Shown: positions 32,435 to 43,389 of the stretch, piece by piece
Position numbering within the stretch: the stretch's first letter is position 1
Layout: every line of letters starts with the position of its first letter
Assembly: GCA_946122785.1 (NCBI GenBank)
Contig: CAMGYJ010000003.1
Coordinates: forward strand, 25,127,811-25,191,810
Length of the DNA: 64,000 nucleotides
DNA from: Linum tenue
Taxonomy: Eukaryota > Streptophyta > Magnoliopsida > Malpighiales > Linaceae
Direction: 5' to 3'
Notes under the pieces: generated by a model
The model's database searches: none
Seen by the model: the letters and a program-made list of their open reading frames with translations, nothing else
Told to the model about the DNA's origin: nothing
Program-made: the position numbers and the translations under genes

Positions 32435-33847
32435 GCACACCCTCAAACTAATTGCGCTCTTTATTAAAATCAAGGTTTGCCGCCTTTTGTGCTTTCATGG
32501 TTGGAATAATTGTTAGTTATGGTTGGCCTTGCATTTAAGCCAAAACATGTTCGTCCCCAACCTTATTTAACAAATTGGCCTGAGGTTAGGTGGTTTCCTT
32601 CGCTTTTGTATCGATGGGCTTAAACATTTACACTATGTTCACGAAGGAAGGGAGGAAAATGGAAGGGAAGGAACATTTGGAGGGGAGAGAAATGGAGGGA
32701 AAGGAAAATTGAATAGGAGGGAAAATATTGTTTTATGAAGGAAAGTGAAGAGAAAGTGGAAAGAGAAAAGTATATTGGAAAGTGTGATAGATATGTTATT
32801 TTATTAGTTATGTAATAATAAAATAATTTATTTATGTGTTGATATTATTTTCTTCACTTATAAATAGTGAATCAAAATTTTCTTTCTTACTAATTTGTTC
32901 ACTATTAATCTAAGTTATAAGGTTATTACGCTTTAAAAATTGAAAACTCACGCTTTTACGCTTCTAAATTCACTAAAATGGTTCCACGTAGAATCGCACT
33001 TTTAACTTACAAGTATAGCCAAAATCGCTCTTTACGACTTAAAAGTTTATGATTTTACGCTTCGAGGTCACCGAAACACTTCTACGTAAAATCACATTTG
33101 ACTGTATCGAACGGATCTATATTGCGATTCATGTCAACCTAGTTGTATAATGGAACATATCTCATTCGTTGTAACTGGACTACCGATTGTATCACTGGCT
33201 GGAAAATACCACTTGTCAAAACAGCATAACGACACTTATGTATTGTACACGTATGCGATATGCTATATTCCACGTATGAAAATAATATTTAAAATTTAAA
33301 TGAATTATTTAATAATTAATATTTTATAGCAATAATTTTTGGTTTAATATTGAGAAGTTTCCATAATATAAAACTATATTAATCAGCCGCCCTAATCCTC
33401 CACCCCCAAAGGGGAATGGATCAGGTGAGTAACCTTATAGTGAGTAACCATGAGTAACCCGTCCACATCAGCATGACATCAGCATCCTCTCTCTCATGAA
33501 AAGCCTTTAATTTTTCCCTTTTTAATATTTGACGGACGATTTCTCGCTCATTTTAAGTCGAAATTTAATTTTTTTTTTGCACAGTTAGATCAAATTAATT
33601 GTGCTCTTCAAAATGATATCCACTTTAATATATTTTTCGAACAAAAAAAATTGAGCCATTTTTTACCAGACTATACCATATGGTATTGACTGGTATTGAA
33701 ATAAAAGCATACCTATGTTTTGAAAAACGTACCATGGTGGTATGAACAAACCAATACTGTAATATGGTTGAATACATGATAGTAGAAATATATTAATTGT
33801 AATTTACGACTTTTAACATTGTATACCACACAATACCACCCCGTACC
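32435..33847. other. AT-rich stretch without recognisable gene
   Basis: Includes a purine-rich segment at 32640-32780 ('gaagggaggaaaatgg' type) and a region with repeated 'ttttacgctt' at 32950-33080. No gene or clear element ends. Confidence 0.35.
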
Positions 33848-34173
33848 AGGGTGGTATTGTATGGTATTGTGTGGTATTTTTTGGTCCTGTAATTTGTTCA
33901 CCCAGAAATTTGTAGATCCAATAGATCATGATGTACTCGTCCCTTTTGTGCAAACGTTTTCAAAAACGAATTAAAAACGAAGAAGATACCATACAATACC
34001 ACCACGTACCAGGGTGGTATTGTATGGTATTGTGTGGTATTTTTTGGTCCTGTAATTTGTTCACCCAGAAATTTGTAGATCCAGTAGATCATGATGAACT
34101 CATCCCTGCTGTGCAAACGTTTTCAAAAACGAATTAAAAACGAAGAAGATACCATATGGTATGCAGTTGGTAC
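33848..34173 (+). repeat. 163-bp direct duplication with hairpins
   Basis: 'agggtggtattgtatggtat' occurs at 33848 and 34011, and the following about 160 bp are nearly identical. Each copy starts inside a hairpin: 'ataccatacaataccacc' pairs with 'ggtggtattgtatggtat' across a 9-base spacer at 33987-34031, and a similar pair lies at 33823-33870. Confidence 0.85.
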
Positions 34174-35791
34174 CGAGAGGCCAGAAATTTTTTTTCCTAA
34201 AAAAATATTGAAAATTGATCTCATTTTGTAGAGCACGGTGAACTCGTTCCATCTGTGCAAAAAAAATTAAAATCCGAGTTAAAACGAAAAAGATATGAGT
34301 CAATTAAGAAAGCTAGTGAAAATAAAAATAGTCTTTAATTCTCCATCTTTAGATCTGGATTTTCTAAATGAAGGGTCCAGATTTGATTATTGATGGGTGC
34401 ATAACCATGGGTTATGCACCCTATCTTGAGCCCCCCCAAAGTTATTCTTATCTCTGTCTTGCCTCTCTAGTAAATGGAACAAGAAAAAGGAAAAGTAGCT
34501 CTAATACCGATCTCCTTTCCATTCCCTGCTCTCCTCTTCTATCTCCGTTCCCATTCTTGGAAAGCCAGACAATCGTAGAACACCAAATCAACTATCCTTT
34601 CTTCCCTCGACCTCGATCTGCCGGTTCGGGCTCAGAAACTTCAACGAAGATGACAAGAACAACGGCGTCCGGGCGACGTGACGAACGGTGAGCAGTTTTC
34701 AACCATTGCATGCTTTAAATTTGGGGTTCTAGGGTTATTTTCTGATAATTTTTTATTTTTTTCTGGATTTTGATGGAGGGAAAAAGAGACAGAAGTGGGA
34801 TCGCTCCCTCCCTCCCTCTCTCGATCGGATTCCGATCTTCGATCGCCTTTCTTGTTTCTGATTTATGATAGACTGGAGAGAAAACAGATCGCGACGGCCA
34901 AAACGATGGCGAACGGTGATGAGAAAACGAGCAGAAGATTGAGGAATTTTTTTCGTTGTGGGAGTAATTAGTGGCGAGCTCAACAGAGAAAAAGATTCCC
35001 TGTTTCTGGTTTGGGTTGTGTTTGGGGAAGAAGAAGATAGCAAGGAGAGGGTTCAACAGTGGCATTTTCCTTTCTTTTCCCTCCCCTTGTTACTATGCTT
35101 GCTTTCGGAAACGGGGGAAAGTTTATTGAAACTCCCACTTTCCGCCCTAAACTTTCCTTTCCCCCCTTTTCCGCTCTAATAAAACAGAGTGTTAGACCGG
35201 TTAGAGTAGGATGCCTTACTTTTCACTACTTGTACGGCAAATCAATTTGTCTTCGCGTTTGGCCTACTGGTTGGACCGAGTAAACAGAACGCAATGTAGA
35301 CACTTTTTATAGGATACGTCGACAGACTAATTATTGTCGTCACTTTTAGGTTGCTGGGTCTGGTTGTGTTCGACGAGGGATTAGTTTGGCCCTTCATACA
35401 CAATTTCTGGCTTTGACCTTTTTAAAAAAATTCCATTCTCGAGTCTTGCGCTGCCGAGAGGGTTTGTATTATCTTTGCAGATCGCGATTTGCCCTTTTGT
35501 GCCTCTTTCCACTTGATAACCTCCTCTTCTTTTTAGTCCCCCCCCCCCCTCCTTTCTTTTCATTTATCTGCCTGTCAGAGAGATTAGAGGGGAATTTACG
35601 GGTGCACTTCAGGGGAGGAGGGACTTTGGAATTGGCTAGAATATCCCCTTGGAAAAACCCAGGAATCCAGGCAACGCATACACAGGTACAGATGAACAGT
35701 TGGGCCGGAAATGCTTTTGTCGTCGCGTTGATGGGATCCCTGCCATTTCAAGCGGGTGTCTGGCCTGCAGGTATGCTATCCCTTTCTTCTA
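34174..35791 (+). other. GC/CT-rich stretch, possible gene leader split by the MULE
   Basis: Features look like plant 5' exons: an ATG frame at 34650-34690 (MTRTTASGRRDER) ending at a 'gaacg|gtgagc' donor-like site, and a frame at 35590-35770 (ISPWKNPGIQATHTQVQMNS) ending at 'ctgcag|gtatgc'. The matching acceptor-like 'ttttccccag' lies just beyond the MULE at 43901, in frame with the RPA-like start at 44055. No domain is recognised, so this is only a suggestion. Confidence 0.35.
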
Positions 35792-36270
35792 GTGAATCGC
35801 TATTTGCCGCCCGTCGTATAACTATTTGCCGCCCATAGTTAGGAAAGAAAAGACTAATTTACCCCTGCCCCCTAACCCTATCTATCCACCTCCTCCCCCC
35901 TCCCACCCACCCCCACCCCCACCCCCCCCCCCCACTCAGCCCCCACCCCCACTGCTCTGCCGACCCCCTCTCACTTCTCCTCTGCTCACTCGACGCCGAC
36001 GACCACCCTCCCAGTCCTCTGCTCGCCGACGGCCGCCGGAACTCCTCCTCCTCTGCTCACCGACGCCGGCGACCACCCTCCCACTCCTCTGCTCGCCGAC
36101 GCCACCGGACCTCCTCCTCCTCTGCTCGACGCCACCGCCCAGGAGAAGAAGCTCGCCGCCCAGGAGAAGCCGCGGCGCCGTTGCTCAAGTCGTCGGCGAG
36201 GTAAGTTTTTTTTTTTAATACAGTAAGCTCGCCGTCCGCCTGGCCGGAGCGGACGCGGTCCGCCTGGCCG
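35792..36270 (+). repeat. Left terminal inverted repeat of the MULE
   Basis: Matches the reverse complement of 43390-43870 closely, including a C-rich run, 'ctcgccgacg' repeats and a 'gcgag|gtaagttttt' splice-donor-like site at 36201. The proline-rich open frame inside is incidental. Confidence 0.9.
36201..36206 (+). promoter_or_regulatory. Splice donor in the left MULE terminal repeat
   Basis: GTAAGT after ...GGCGAG. An acceptor-like TTTAG lies at 36853-36857, three bases before the PMD start codon. Together they suggest a 5' untranslated exon in the terminal repeat joined to the PMD gene by an intron of about 650 bp. Confidence 0.5.
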
Positions 36271-36859
36271 ATTGGGTTTCGGTTTCGATTTAAATTAATA
36301 TTTATTACATTTATTTTAAATACAATTGTTAGTATCTTAATTAGTTTAATATTGATAGTTGAATAATTAGTATATAATTGGTAATTATATAATGTGTTAG
36401 TTTATTAATTGGGTAAGTTGAAATAATTATTTAAATAACTATATATTGTAAAGTAACTATCTAGTTAAATTAATTAGATAATCAAGTTGTATATATCATA
36501 ATTAGTTATTATAATAAATATCTATGCTAATTAATTAGATGAACAAATTGCTAATCAAATAATTTATTATAAGAGATTAATAGATAATTATTGACTATGC
36601 TAATAGATCATTTATTATAATAAATATCTAAAGAATTATTGGATTAAATAAATTGTTAATTTTAAATAATTATCTATGATGTTTTAGTTAAGTAATTGAG
36701 TAAGTTGAAATAAATATTTAAATAACTATCTAGTTAAATTAAGTAAAATCAAACGAAATAAATTGTACGTATCATAATTACTCTATAAAACAACAAGTAA
36801 TTGCTCAACAAATAATTTCCAATAAGATATTAATAGAAAATTATTGTCTATATTTAGAG

Positions 36860-38985
36860 ATGGCGTCATCTGGTAATTCTGGAGGATCACGTAGTTCTGG
36901 AGGACCAGGAAAGAGATTGAAAAGATTCATTGGGCGTAACATTAGCGCTAGTGTGAGAAATAAGGACCGAAATGATGGAGATGAGCCACAGCCTCAGCCA
37001 CAGCCTCAGCCACAGGTGACACCGATGAGATATAGGGCAGACGGTTTCCCTGAGTTTGATTTTCGGATGCCTAGTATGGGTGGTAGTGGAGCTGGTCCCA
37101 GTATTGATCATCATACTTCACCGTTTGAGCCTTCAGACGAGATTGACGACGAGTCGGAGGAGTATGAGTCGGATGCTGTTGAGACACGTATTCCACGAGT
37201 CAGTCCGATCAGAGACAGAGGTGCCCCCAGCGTTGCGTCACCTGTCGTTACTGGGGTTCATGCTGTTACTGGGATCTATAGAGACCATGCGGGGCGTTTC
37301 TATAGAGCTCCACAGCCTGGTGAGGGCCAGAGTTCTACTGCTGATGTAGGAGAGGCCTGGGAGCCTAGAGGACCGTGTCCTGGAGGGCCGAGCGACCCGA
37401 GTTTGCTCTGTAGCTTTCTTGGGCATGTTGCCCACCGTCTGTACACGGGAGAGGCTGATAGAGGGGTGATCACTTGCTACGACAGGAGTGCGACCCTTTG
37501 TCACGTTCTCGGCGGTTATCAGATAGCAGATGATAACGCTAGGACTACCGTAGAGACATCGGGCCTTGCTCACCTCGTTGATATCACCTTCCAGAGCGAG
37601 TTGGACCCTGCACTCATCTTGGCATTTGTGGAGAGGTGGCAGCCGGATACTAACATCTTCCACATGCCGTTTGGAGAGATGACGATCCTCCTTCACGACG
37701 TGGCACACATTCTTGGGCTTGCGGTTGACGGAGAGGCGATGGTAGTGGATCCGAGGCAGTTGGAGAAGTTTGCACTGGAGGCTGACATCCGAGCACTACT
37801 GGGATTAGATCGTGACGAGGATGAGTACGGGGCGCAGGTTGGCGAGGTTGCTAGTCTGTCTAGGTGGTACAGAGGATTTGGTTTGTTGGGTGTGGGAGCT
37901 TTGACTCATTTGCAGCAGTCTGGTCCGCCAGCTAGAGAGGCTCAGTGTTACCTTCTTTTGCTGCTTGGGTCCACACTGTTCGTAGATAAGAGTAAGGACC
38001 GCGTTTCTGCTGTTGTGAACTTGTTTGTGAAGAGGCCGGATATGCTAGGAGAGTATGCGTGGGGGGCTGGAGCACTTGCTTATCTGTACAGGCAGCTTGG
38101 TATTGCCTCCCGGGCGGAGGCTAAGGGGGTGTCGGGTTGTCTGACTTTACTACAGTGTTGGATTTACGACCACTTTCCTACTTTGAGGCCTAGTCGGTTG
38201 GAGCCACGAGAGCTGGAGCGGGGGCAGGCAGGAGCATTCAGGTGGCGCGGTACAGCACCCCGGTCGAGTAAGAGGAGGGATGCACAGATGCTGGCTTATT
38301 ATCGGCAGGCGATTGATAGTTTGACCCCTCAGTCAGTTAGTTGGACTCCGTATGGTCGTAGTCCTCATCTGACGGTGAGACGTACCTTGTATCAGGGCCT
38401 GCTCAGATTTGCAGAGATAGCAGAATATTATGATCCCACCAGGTGCCTCCGACAGTTAGGTTACGTGCAGGGAGTACCGTATCCACCGGAGCGTCCGCTT
38501 GTTGTGCGTCGACCTGCTTCCACGCTTGGATACTCTCTTAGCTACCAGTCTGTCTATGATTCGTATTGGAACAACTTGGGGGCGCATAGTGTGCATCTGG
38601 ACCTTTTTTCTACTCCGATACGACGTAGGCCATGGGAGTTTGCTGAGAATTACATGTCGTGGTACATTAGGCACTCGCACCCACATATACTGAGTGACAG
38701 TCGACCTGTTGATGACATCTCGGATGCTGATACGGTTAGTACAATTATATTTTAAATTATTTGTATTAAATTATTTGTAACTAATATGTATTTAAATTGT
38801 ATGGTTTTTTATTACAGTTGTCACGCGAGATGTGGGTTGAGATATCTCCCGTGATGGATGCTGCACAGGGTAGTAGGGAGGAGTGGATGGCTAGCGCCAA
38901 CGAGTACTACAACTTATGTCATGGAGTTGGGAACATGTGGCTTGAGTTTAGGAGGAAGTCGGGTTTTCTACCACCTCCACAGTAG
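36860..38985 (+). CDS. Plant mobile domain (PMD, MAIN-like) protein of the MULE
   Basis: Two exons (36860-38734 and 38818-38985, GT-AG intron of 83 bp with phase 0) give 680 residues. The N-terminus is Gly/Ser-rich and basic (GKRLKRFIGRN), then a Pro-Gln repeat (about residues 48-57) and an acidic linker (about 90-115). The PMD fold spans roughly residues 185-600. Visible family blocks are LAHLVDITFQSELDPALILA, then FVERWQPDTNIFHMPFGEMT, then ILLHDVAHILGLAVDG, and later LLLLGSTLFVDKS...GEYAWGAGALAYLYRQL. PMD proteins occur both as host genes (MAIN/MAIL, nuclear, genome silencing and development) and inside plant transposons. Its place inside both terminal repeats shows this is a transposon gene. 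Role in transposition is unknown; it may counter silencing or assist the transposase. Coding frame intact. Confidence 0.85.
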
Positions 38986-39273
38986 TTGTATGATTATTAT
39001 GTCATATGTATGAGTGTTATTTGTTGTTTTTAGACGAGTTGACTTATGTGTTCTACTACGACTTATGTTATGTGGTGTTCAGTTGCTTATTTGTTGTTTT
39101 GGGACTATGATTTATGTTATTTGTGTAATCTGATTATGACTTATGTGGTTTATGTTGTACTTTGGATGTTTTTATTATATCATGCTTCCATGTGACGTAA
39201 ACAAATTTCATTACAATTTATTTAAATTGAAGACGTTCATTACAATTTATTTAAACTGAAGACGAGTACAAGT
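38986..39273. other. Space between convergent MULE genes
   Basis: T-rich, about 290 bp, probably holding both 3' untranslated ends. It contains repeated 'gacttatgt(t/g)' motifs. No other gene. Confidence 0.6.
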
Positions 39274-39937
39274 TTATTTCTTTGGACCCCTCTTTTTGCG
39301 TGATGGAAAGTTACTCGCCGCACCCCCAAGATCGAACCACATTTGAAAAAACGGCGCGAAATATTTCTCCCATCCATCCACGCTTTCTTGGTGACCGTTT
39401 GGCCACATGGCATGTGGAGGGGGCATCGGTATCTTGTCCGCCGGGAAAGAGAGGTTGATCCAATGATTCTGGACGAAATGCACAACAATGAGTCCTCTAG
39501 GGTGGGCTTCCCCATGTATGTTGTCCACTGGCAGAATGGTGCATGGGTACGATTGTGGAGTTGGGTAGAGGTAAGTGCTGTACATGACAACCGCCAAATT
39601 AAATAGTGTGGCAAATACGAATAGATCCACACCCATCATCCAATGATGTTCAGTCGTTGGTGCTGTAGTAGTGATGTCAATGCGTCTGATTGCATCATTG
39701 ATGCCGGGACTGTAGATGGGTGCGTATCTCCAATCGTGCTCACATATTTCTTCAGCAAGTCGTGCCCTCGCCCCTGTGAACCCTTCTTGACTACCATATA
39801 GTGCAAAACTAATTCACGGAACCCACAATGACCGTCTGGCGCCGGGTCGTGGATGGCAATGACAAGCGGCCGAATGAAGACAGGAAGGTGTTCCATGTGT
39901 GGGTAATCAGAATGGGTGCTGCTGGGTCCAGGGATAT
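39274..39937 (-). pseudogene. OTU-like cysteine protease domain, frameshifted
   Basis: Second exon of the transposase gene. The frame entered by splicing reads DIPGPSSTHSDYPHMEHL, then IHDPAPDGHCGFRELVL. DGHCGFR is the OTU active-site Cys motif. The rest of the domain continues in another frame with no stops: ALYGSQEGFTGARARLAEEI, then INDAIRRIDITTT, HHWMMGVDLFVFATLFNLAV, and a catalytic-His block GLIVVHFVQNHWINL. The C-terminus is SRKKRGPKK. The shift falls between GFR and ALYG (39795-39820), consistent with loss of one base. OTU domains fused to or beside MULE transposases are known in plants (Kaonashi-like elements). Product as written would be truncated soon after the Cys motif. Confidence 0.75.
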
Positions 39938-42137
39938 CTGTGAAGGAAATAGGTAATCAGCACAAATGCGATGTAAAATATTAATATAAATAACTACACT
40001 TATGAAAAAATTAAATTGTACCTGTGTTAGGACAGTTGTATCTGTTGTTATCTTCTGGGTCATCACACTCCTCCGCTGCATGGTCGTCTGACGGATACTC
40101 GTCTGTCTGAGTCCCCGTGGACTTGGTACTGGTCGACTTTGTAGACCCCGACGTTGTGGTTCCCGACTTCTTTTTCATGCTTTTCTTATTGCCTCGCAGT
40201 ATCTTTTCCCACCACCCTTTCATTCTTCCAGTTGATTTTTTGGCTGGGCGCCACTTTCTAAATTCGTTCACTTCTGGCTCGTGAATGTTGTCCTCCGCCG
40301 GGTGGAGACCGCGAAACACGTTCTTTGCTGCTTTTTTCGTTGCCTCTGGTCCTCTGCGTACAGCCTCATCAACCAACTCCCGAAGGTGAGATCTAGCCTC
40401 CTCCTCCTGGGGAACATACTCCTGAGCATTGGGTGGATGCTCGTATGACAGTGTCCGCCAATATATATGAATATCGCCGGGATATATCTCTATGTCTCGC
40501 GCTCTGCCATCCATAACTTGACATCCACACCTCAAGCCGTGTGTCACAGAGAAATGACATGCACATCGGGAGTTCTCATTTTTTTCCAAGCGGGCAGCCA
40601 ATTCTTCTTCAGCCTCCTTCATTAATATAATTGCCTGCATGCTGACCTTCCTTCTCAAGAATGTGAATGGTGTACCACCGGATGCTGAAAGGGTTTTCTG
40701 TCTAGAGTTTTCCAACATCATCCTAACCTCCCCGAGTTGGTTAGTAATGTAGCGGTGGTTTCCTTTCCATACAGTGTCCATAGATCCCCGCGAGTTGTGG
40801 AGGAAAGTCTTCAAAGCGGAATGTGACGACTCAACCCTGTTTGTGCTCGTATTTCCTAGATGAAACACATTTTTTGTATGACAAACAGCCCACTTTTCTC
40901 GATGTTGCCACCACACTCCCTGTATGTATTGCAACAGACGTGGTTCTTGATTGCCCCATCTTGTCCTAAAGCGGCCAAACGCGGCCAACATACCTTGCTC
41001 TGACCAAGAATAAAGCATAGGACACCAATATTGGTCGTACGCCTCGTTGACCAAATCCATCCTGTTCTTCCCAAATATTTCCAAGCACTTCTTCTGCACA
41101 TTGGTGTTGATGTGCCAAACACATAGCAAATGCGGGGTGCGGGGGAAGACCACAAAAACCGTAGCAAGTAGTCCACCTTCGTGGTCGGTGACGATGACAG
41201 AGGGCACGCGAGGATGGAGCAATTGTTGTATGCACTGCAACAGCCACAGATACGACTCTTTTGTCTCATCCTTCATGAGAGCACAACAGATGTTGAAATT
41301 CTTCCCAACTGGAGTTGCACCTACGACCTCCACCCACGGCCATTTATATGCATTGGTCTTATACGTTGAGTCGATCAGAATCACGTACGGCCAAGCCTTC
41401 AACATCTGGATGGAAGTTGGATGGGCAAAGAAAAGATGTGTCAGCACGTCGTCATCGTCCTTCATAACCTTTGTATGATAATTCTCACGTTCAGCTTCTA
41501 GCAACGCATACTGCACTGCATTCATCTCGCCCATCTCGTCTTTCCTAGACTTGGACCCGAGGTTATACATCTGCCTTTGGGTGTGATGCCCTTTGTCACC
41601 CTTCTGCTTGTTTATTGTCTGCTTCTGTTGCGACGGAGGTACCCCAGCATCTCTCATCTGCCTAAGAGATTCTTTATCCTCCTGACTCAATTTATTGATT
41701 TGACTGTGGCCCTCGGGATAAAGCATTTTCTCATGACTGTGATACCCTCGCCTTAAACCGGTTCCTTGCTCCGCGACTCCTTGTATCTCCCAGAATGTAG
41801 GTCCATCAAGAGCATCTGGATTAACCAGTAGTTCTTTGATTTTAATCTTGAACATGCATCCCGCTCCTTTTGAACTTGTATTGCCACGACTCTCTTTGGA
41901 AGGATCCGGCTTGTATGACTTCCTCTCCCTACTGCATCTGTCGCAATACATATAACAGATACCCAATGATCTTTCGTTGCCCAACTCACGTGGCTTCATC
42001 GATCCCTTAGTTAGAAAGAAACCAAGAGACATCGCGATGTTTTTGGTCACTGTTACAGCATCTTCGAAATTGGCATATCGGACGCCATTGAGCAAATGGT
42101 CTGTGTAATCACCAATTAGTTCAACATTGTCAGCCAT
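39274..42137 (-). CDS. MULE transposase with OTU-like C-terminal domain
   Basis: Exon 1 (42137-40022) encodes 705 codons. An N-terminal FAR1/WRKY-GCM1-type zinc region comes first (about residues 20-120, with CDRCSRERKSYK and GAGCMFKI). The MULE transposase core follows: VILIDSTYKTN (first acid, about 255), VTDHEGGLL (second acid, about 315) and NRVESSHSALK (Glu, about 432). A SWIM-type zinc motif CACHFSVTHGLRC lies at about 525, then a basic Lys/Ser/Thr-rich tail. A GT-AG intron (40021-39938) joins in frame to exon 2 (39937-39274), which opens an OTU-like protease domain. Exon 2 has a one-base frameshift near 39805. The ATG at 42137 is preferred; just upstream, ATTGCAG|GTGGAC is a good acceptor for a leader exon in the right terminal repeat. 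The DNA-binding and catalytic part is intact. Without splicing the frame would stop at 40011. Confidence 0.88.
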
Positions 42138-42760
42138 GTCCACCTGCAATTATGATTTTGACTCTCGTTAGAAATGTACAAATTATATGATTCTACAAAA
42201 TTAAACTAAATGCAATAATTTAATTAAGTCTAAAAAATACAGATAATTTAAATATAAATTATTAAACCAAATTAGCTCTACGATTTAAATCTAAACACAA
42301 TAAAACTAATTTGCGCTACAACAAAACACAATCACTTAATTAAACTAATTGTGCTTTAATTGACTCTACAAAATTAAACTAAATGCAATAATTTAATTAA
42401 CTCTAAAAAATAATGATAATTTGACGATAAGAAAATTATTTTAATATAAATTATTAAACATCTTTAGCTCTACGAATTATATCTAAACACAATAAACTAA
42501 TTAGCGCTACAACAAAACACAATCGCTTAATTAAACTAATTGTGCTTCAATTGACTCTACAAAATTAAACTACATGCAATAATTTAATTAACTCTACAAA
42601 ATAACGATAATTTGACAGTAAGAAACTAATTAGCGCTACAACAAAATACGATTCGCTAAATTCAAACTACAAAGGAATTTAACTATGTAAAATAGAAATA
42701 AAAGCAATAAATTATAAATTATTAGCTCTAGAAATAAAATAGAAAAAAATACAACACTGT
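42138..42760 (-). other. Leader intron of the transposase, AT-rich part
   Basis: Contains duplicated AT-rich blocks: 'tacaaaattaaacta(a/c)atgcaataatttaatta' type segments around 42190, 42365 and 42555, and 'agcgctacaacaaaacacaat' around 42312, 42500 and 42630. No gene. Confidence 0.6.
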
Positions 42761-42764
42761 TATG

Positions 42765-42945
42765 CAACCGGTCGTCGCTCGCCGGCGTCAGACCCCGTCC
42801 GCTCGCCGGCGTCGGACCCCGTCCGCTCGCCGGCGTCGGACGGCGACCGACGACGGCGAGCGGACGCGGTCCGACGACGGCGAGCAGACGGGGTCCGCCT
42901 CCGGCTAGCGGACGGGGTCCGACGCCAGCGAGCGGACCGAACAAA
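42765..42945. repeat. GC-rich direct and inverted repeat cluster
   Basis: Five to six units of 'gctcgccggcgtcggacccc' type, first in one orientation (42775-42840) and then as complement ('gacgacggcgagcggacg', 42845-42940). It resembles the inner ends of the terminal repeats (36240 and 43390). Confidence 0.8.
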
Positions 42946-43050
42946 AAATTCAGGATCAGCAAGAGGTTTACCTGCTTCGCGGGTCCGACGACGGGGGTAC
43001 GGCTGCAGTCCAGTGCCCGGCGAATTATCCTGACGAGATTGGTCCGGTGG

Positions 43051-43363
43051 CCGGCGAGTTTGGCTGCCGTCCGGTGGCTGTGGTGTTTGTGGGGGGTTGG
43101 TGGTCGGGACTCGGGTAGTTTGTAAGTTGTTTAAAAAACCATTTCAACGAATAGAATATAAAGAAATATTTGGAGGGCAAAATTGTCCTTTTAGTGTTTT
43201 TTGCCGCCCGTAAAAAACACTAAAAGGACAATTTTGCCCTCCAAATATTTCTTTATATTCTATTCGCTGAAATGGTTTTTTAAACAACTTACAAACTACC
43301 CGAGTCCCGACCACCAACCCCCCACAAACACCATAGCCACCGGACGGCAGCCAAACTCGCCGG
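43051..43363. repeat. Near-perfect palindrome, 152-bp arms
   Basis: 43051-43202 and 43212-43363 are reverse complements with about two mismatches by eye, around the 9-base centre gccgcccgt. The centre matches the MULE terminal motif ttgccgcccgt, so it may be two terminal-repeat ends joined back to back. Confidence 0.9.
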
Positions 43364-43389
43364 CGTCCGCTCCGGCCAGGCGGACCGCG

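Noticed and set aside
34368..34691. 107-codon frame as a gene
   Set aside because: No domain is visible; only the last few codons before a donor-like site look gene-like, so it is described as a possible leader.
35826..36218. Proline-rich 130-codon open frame (and its mirror at 43441-43836)
   Set aside because: Both lie in the C-rich terminal inverted repeats of the MULE and arise from low-complexity sequence; no domain or start context supports a gene.
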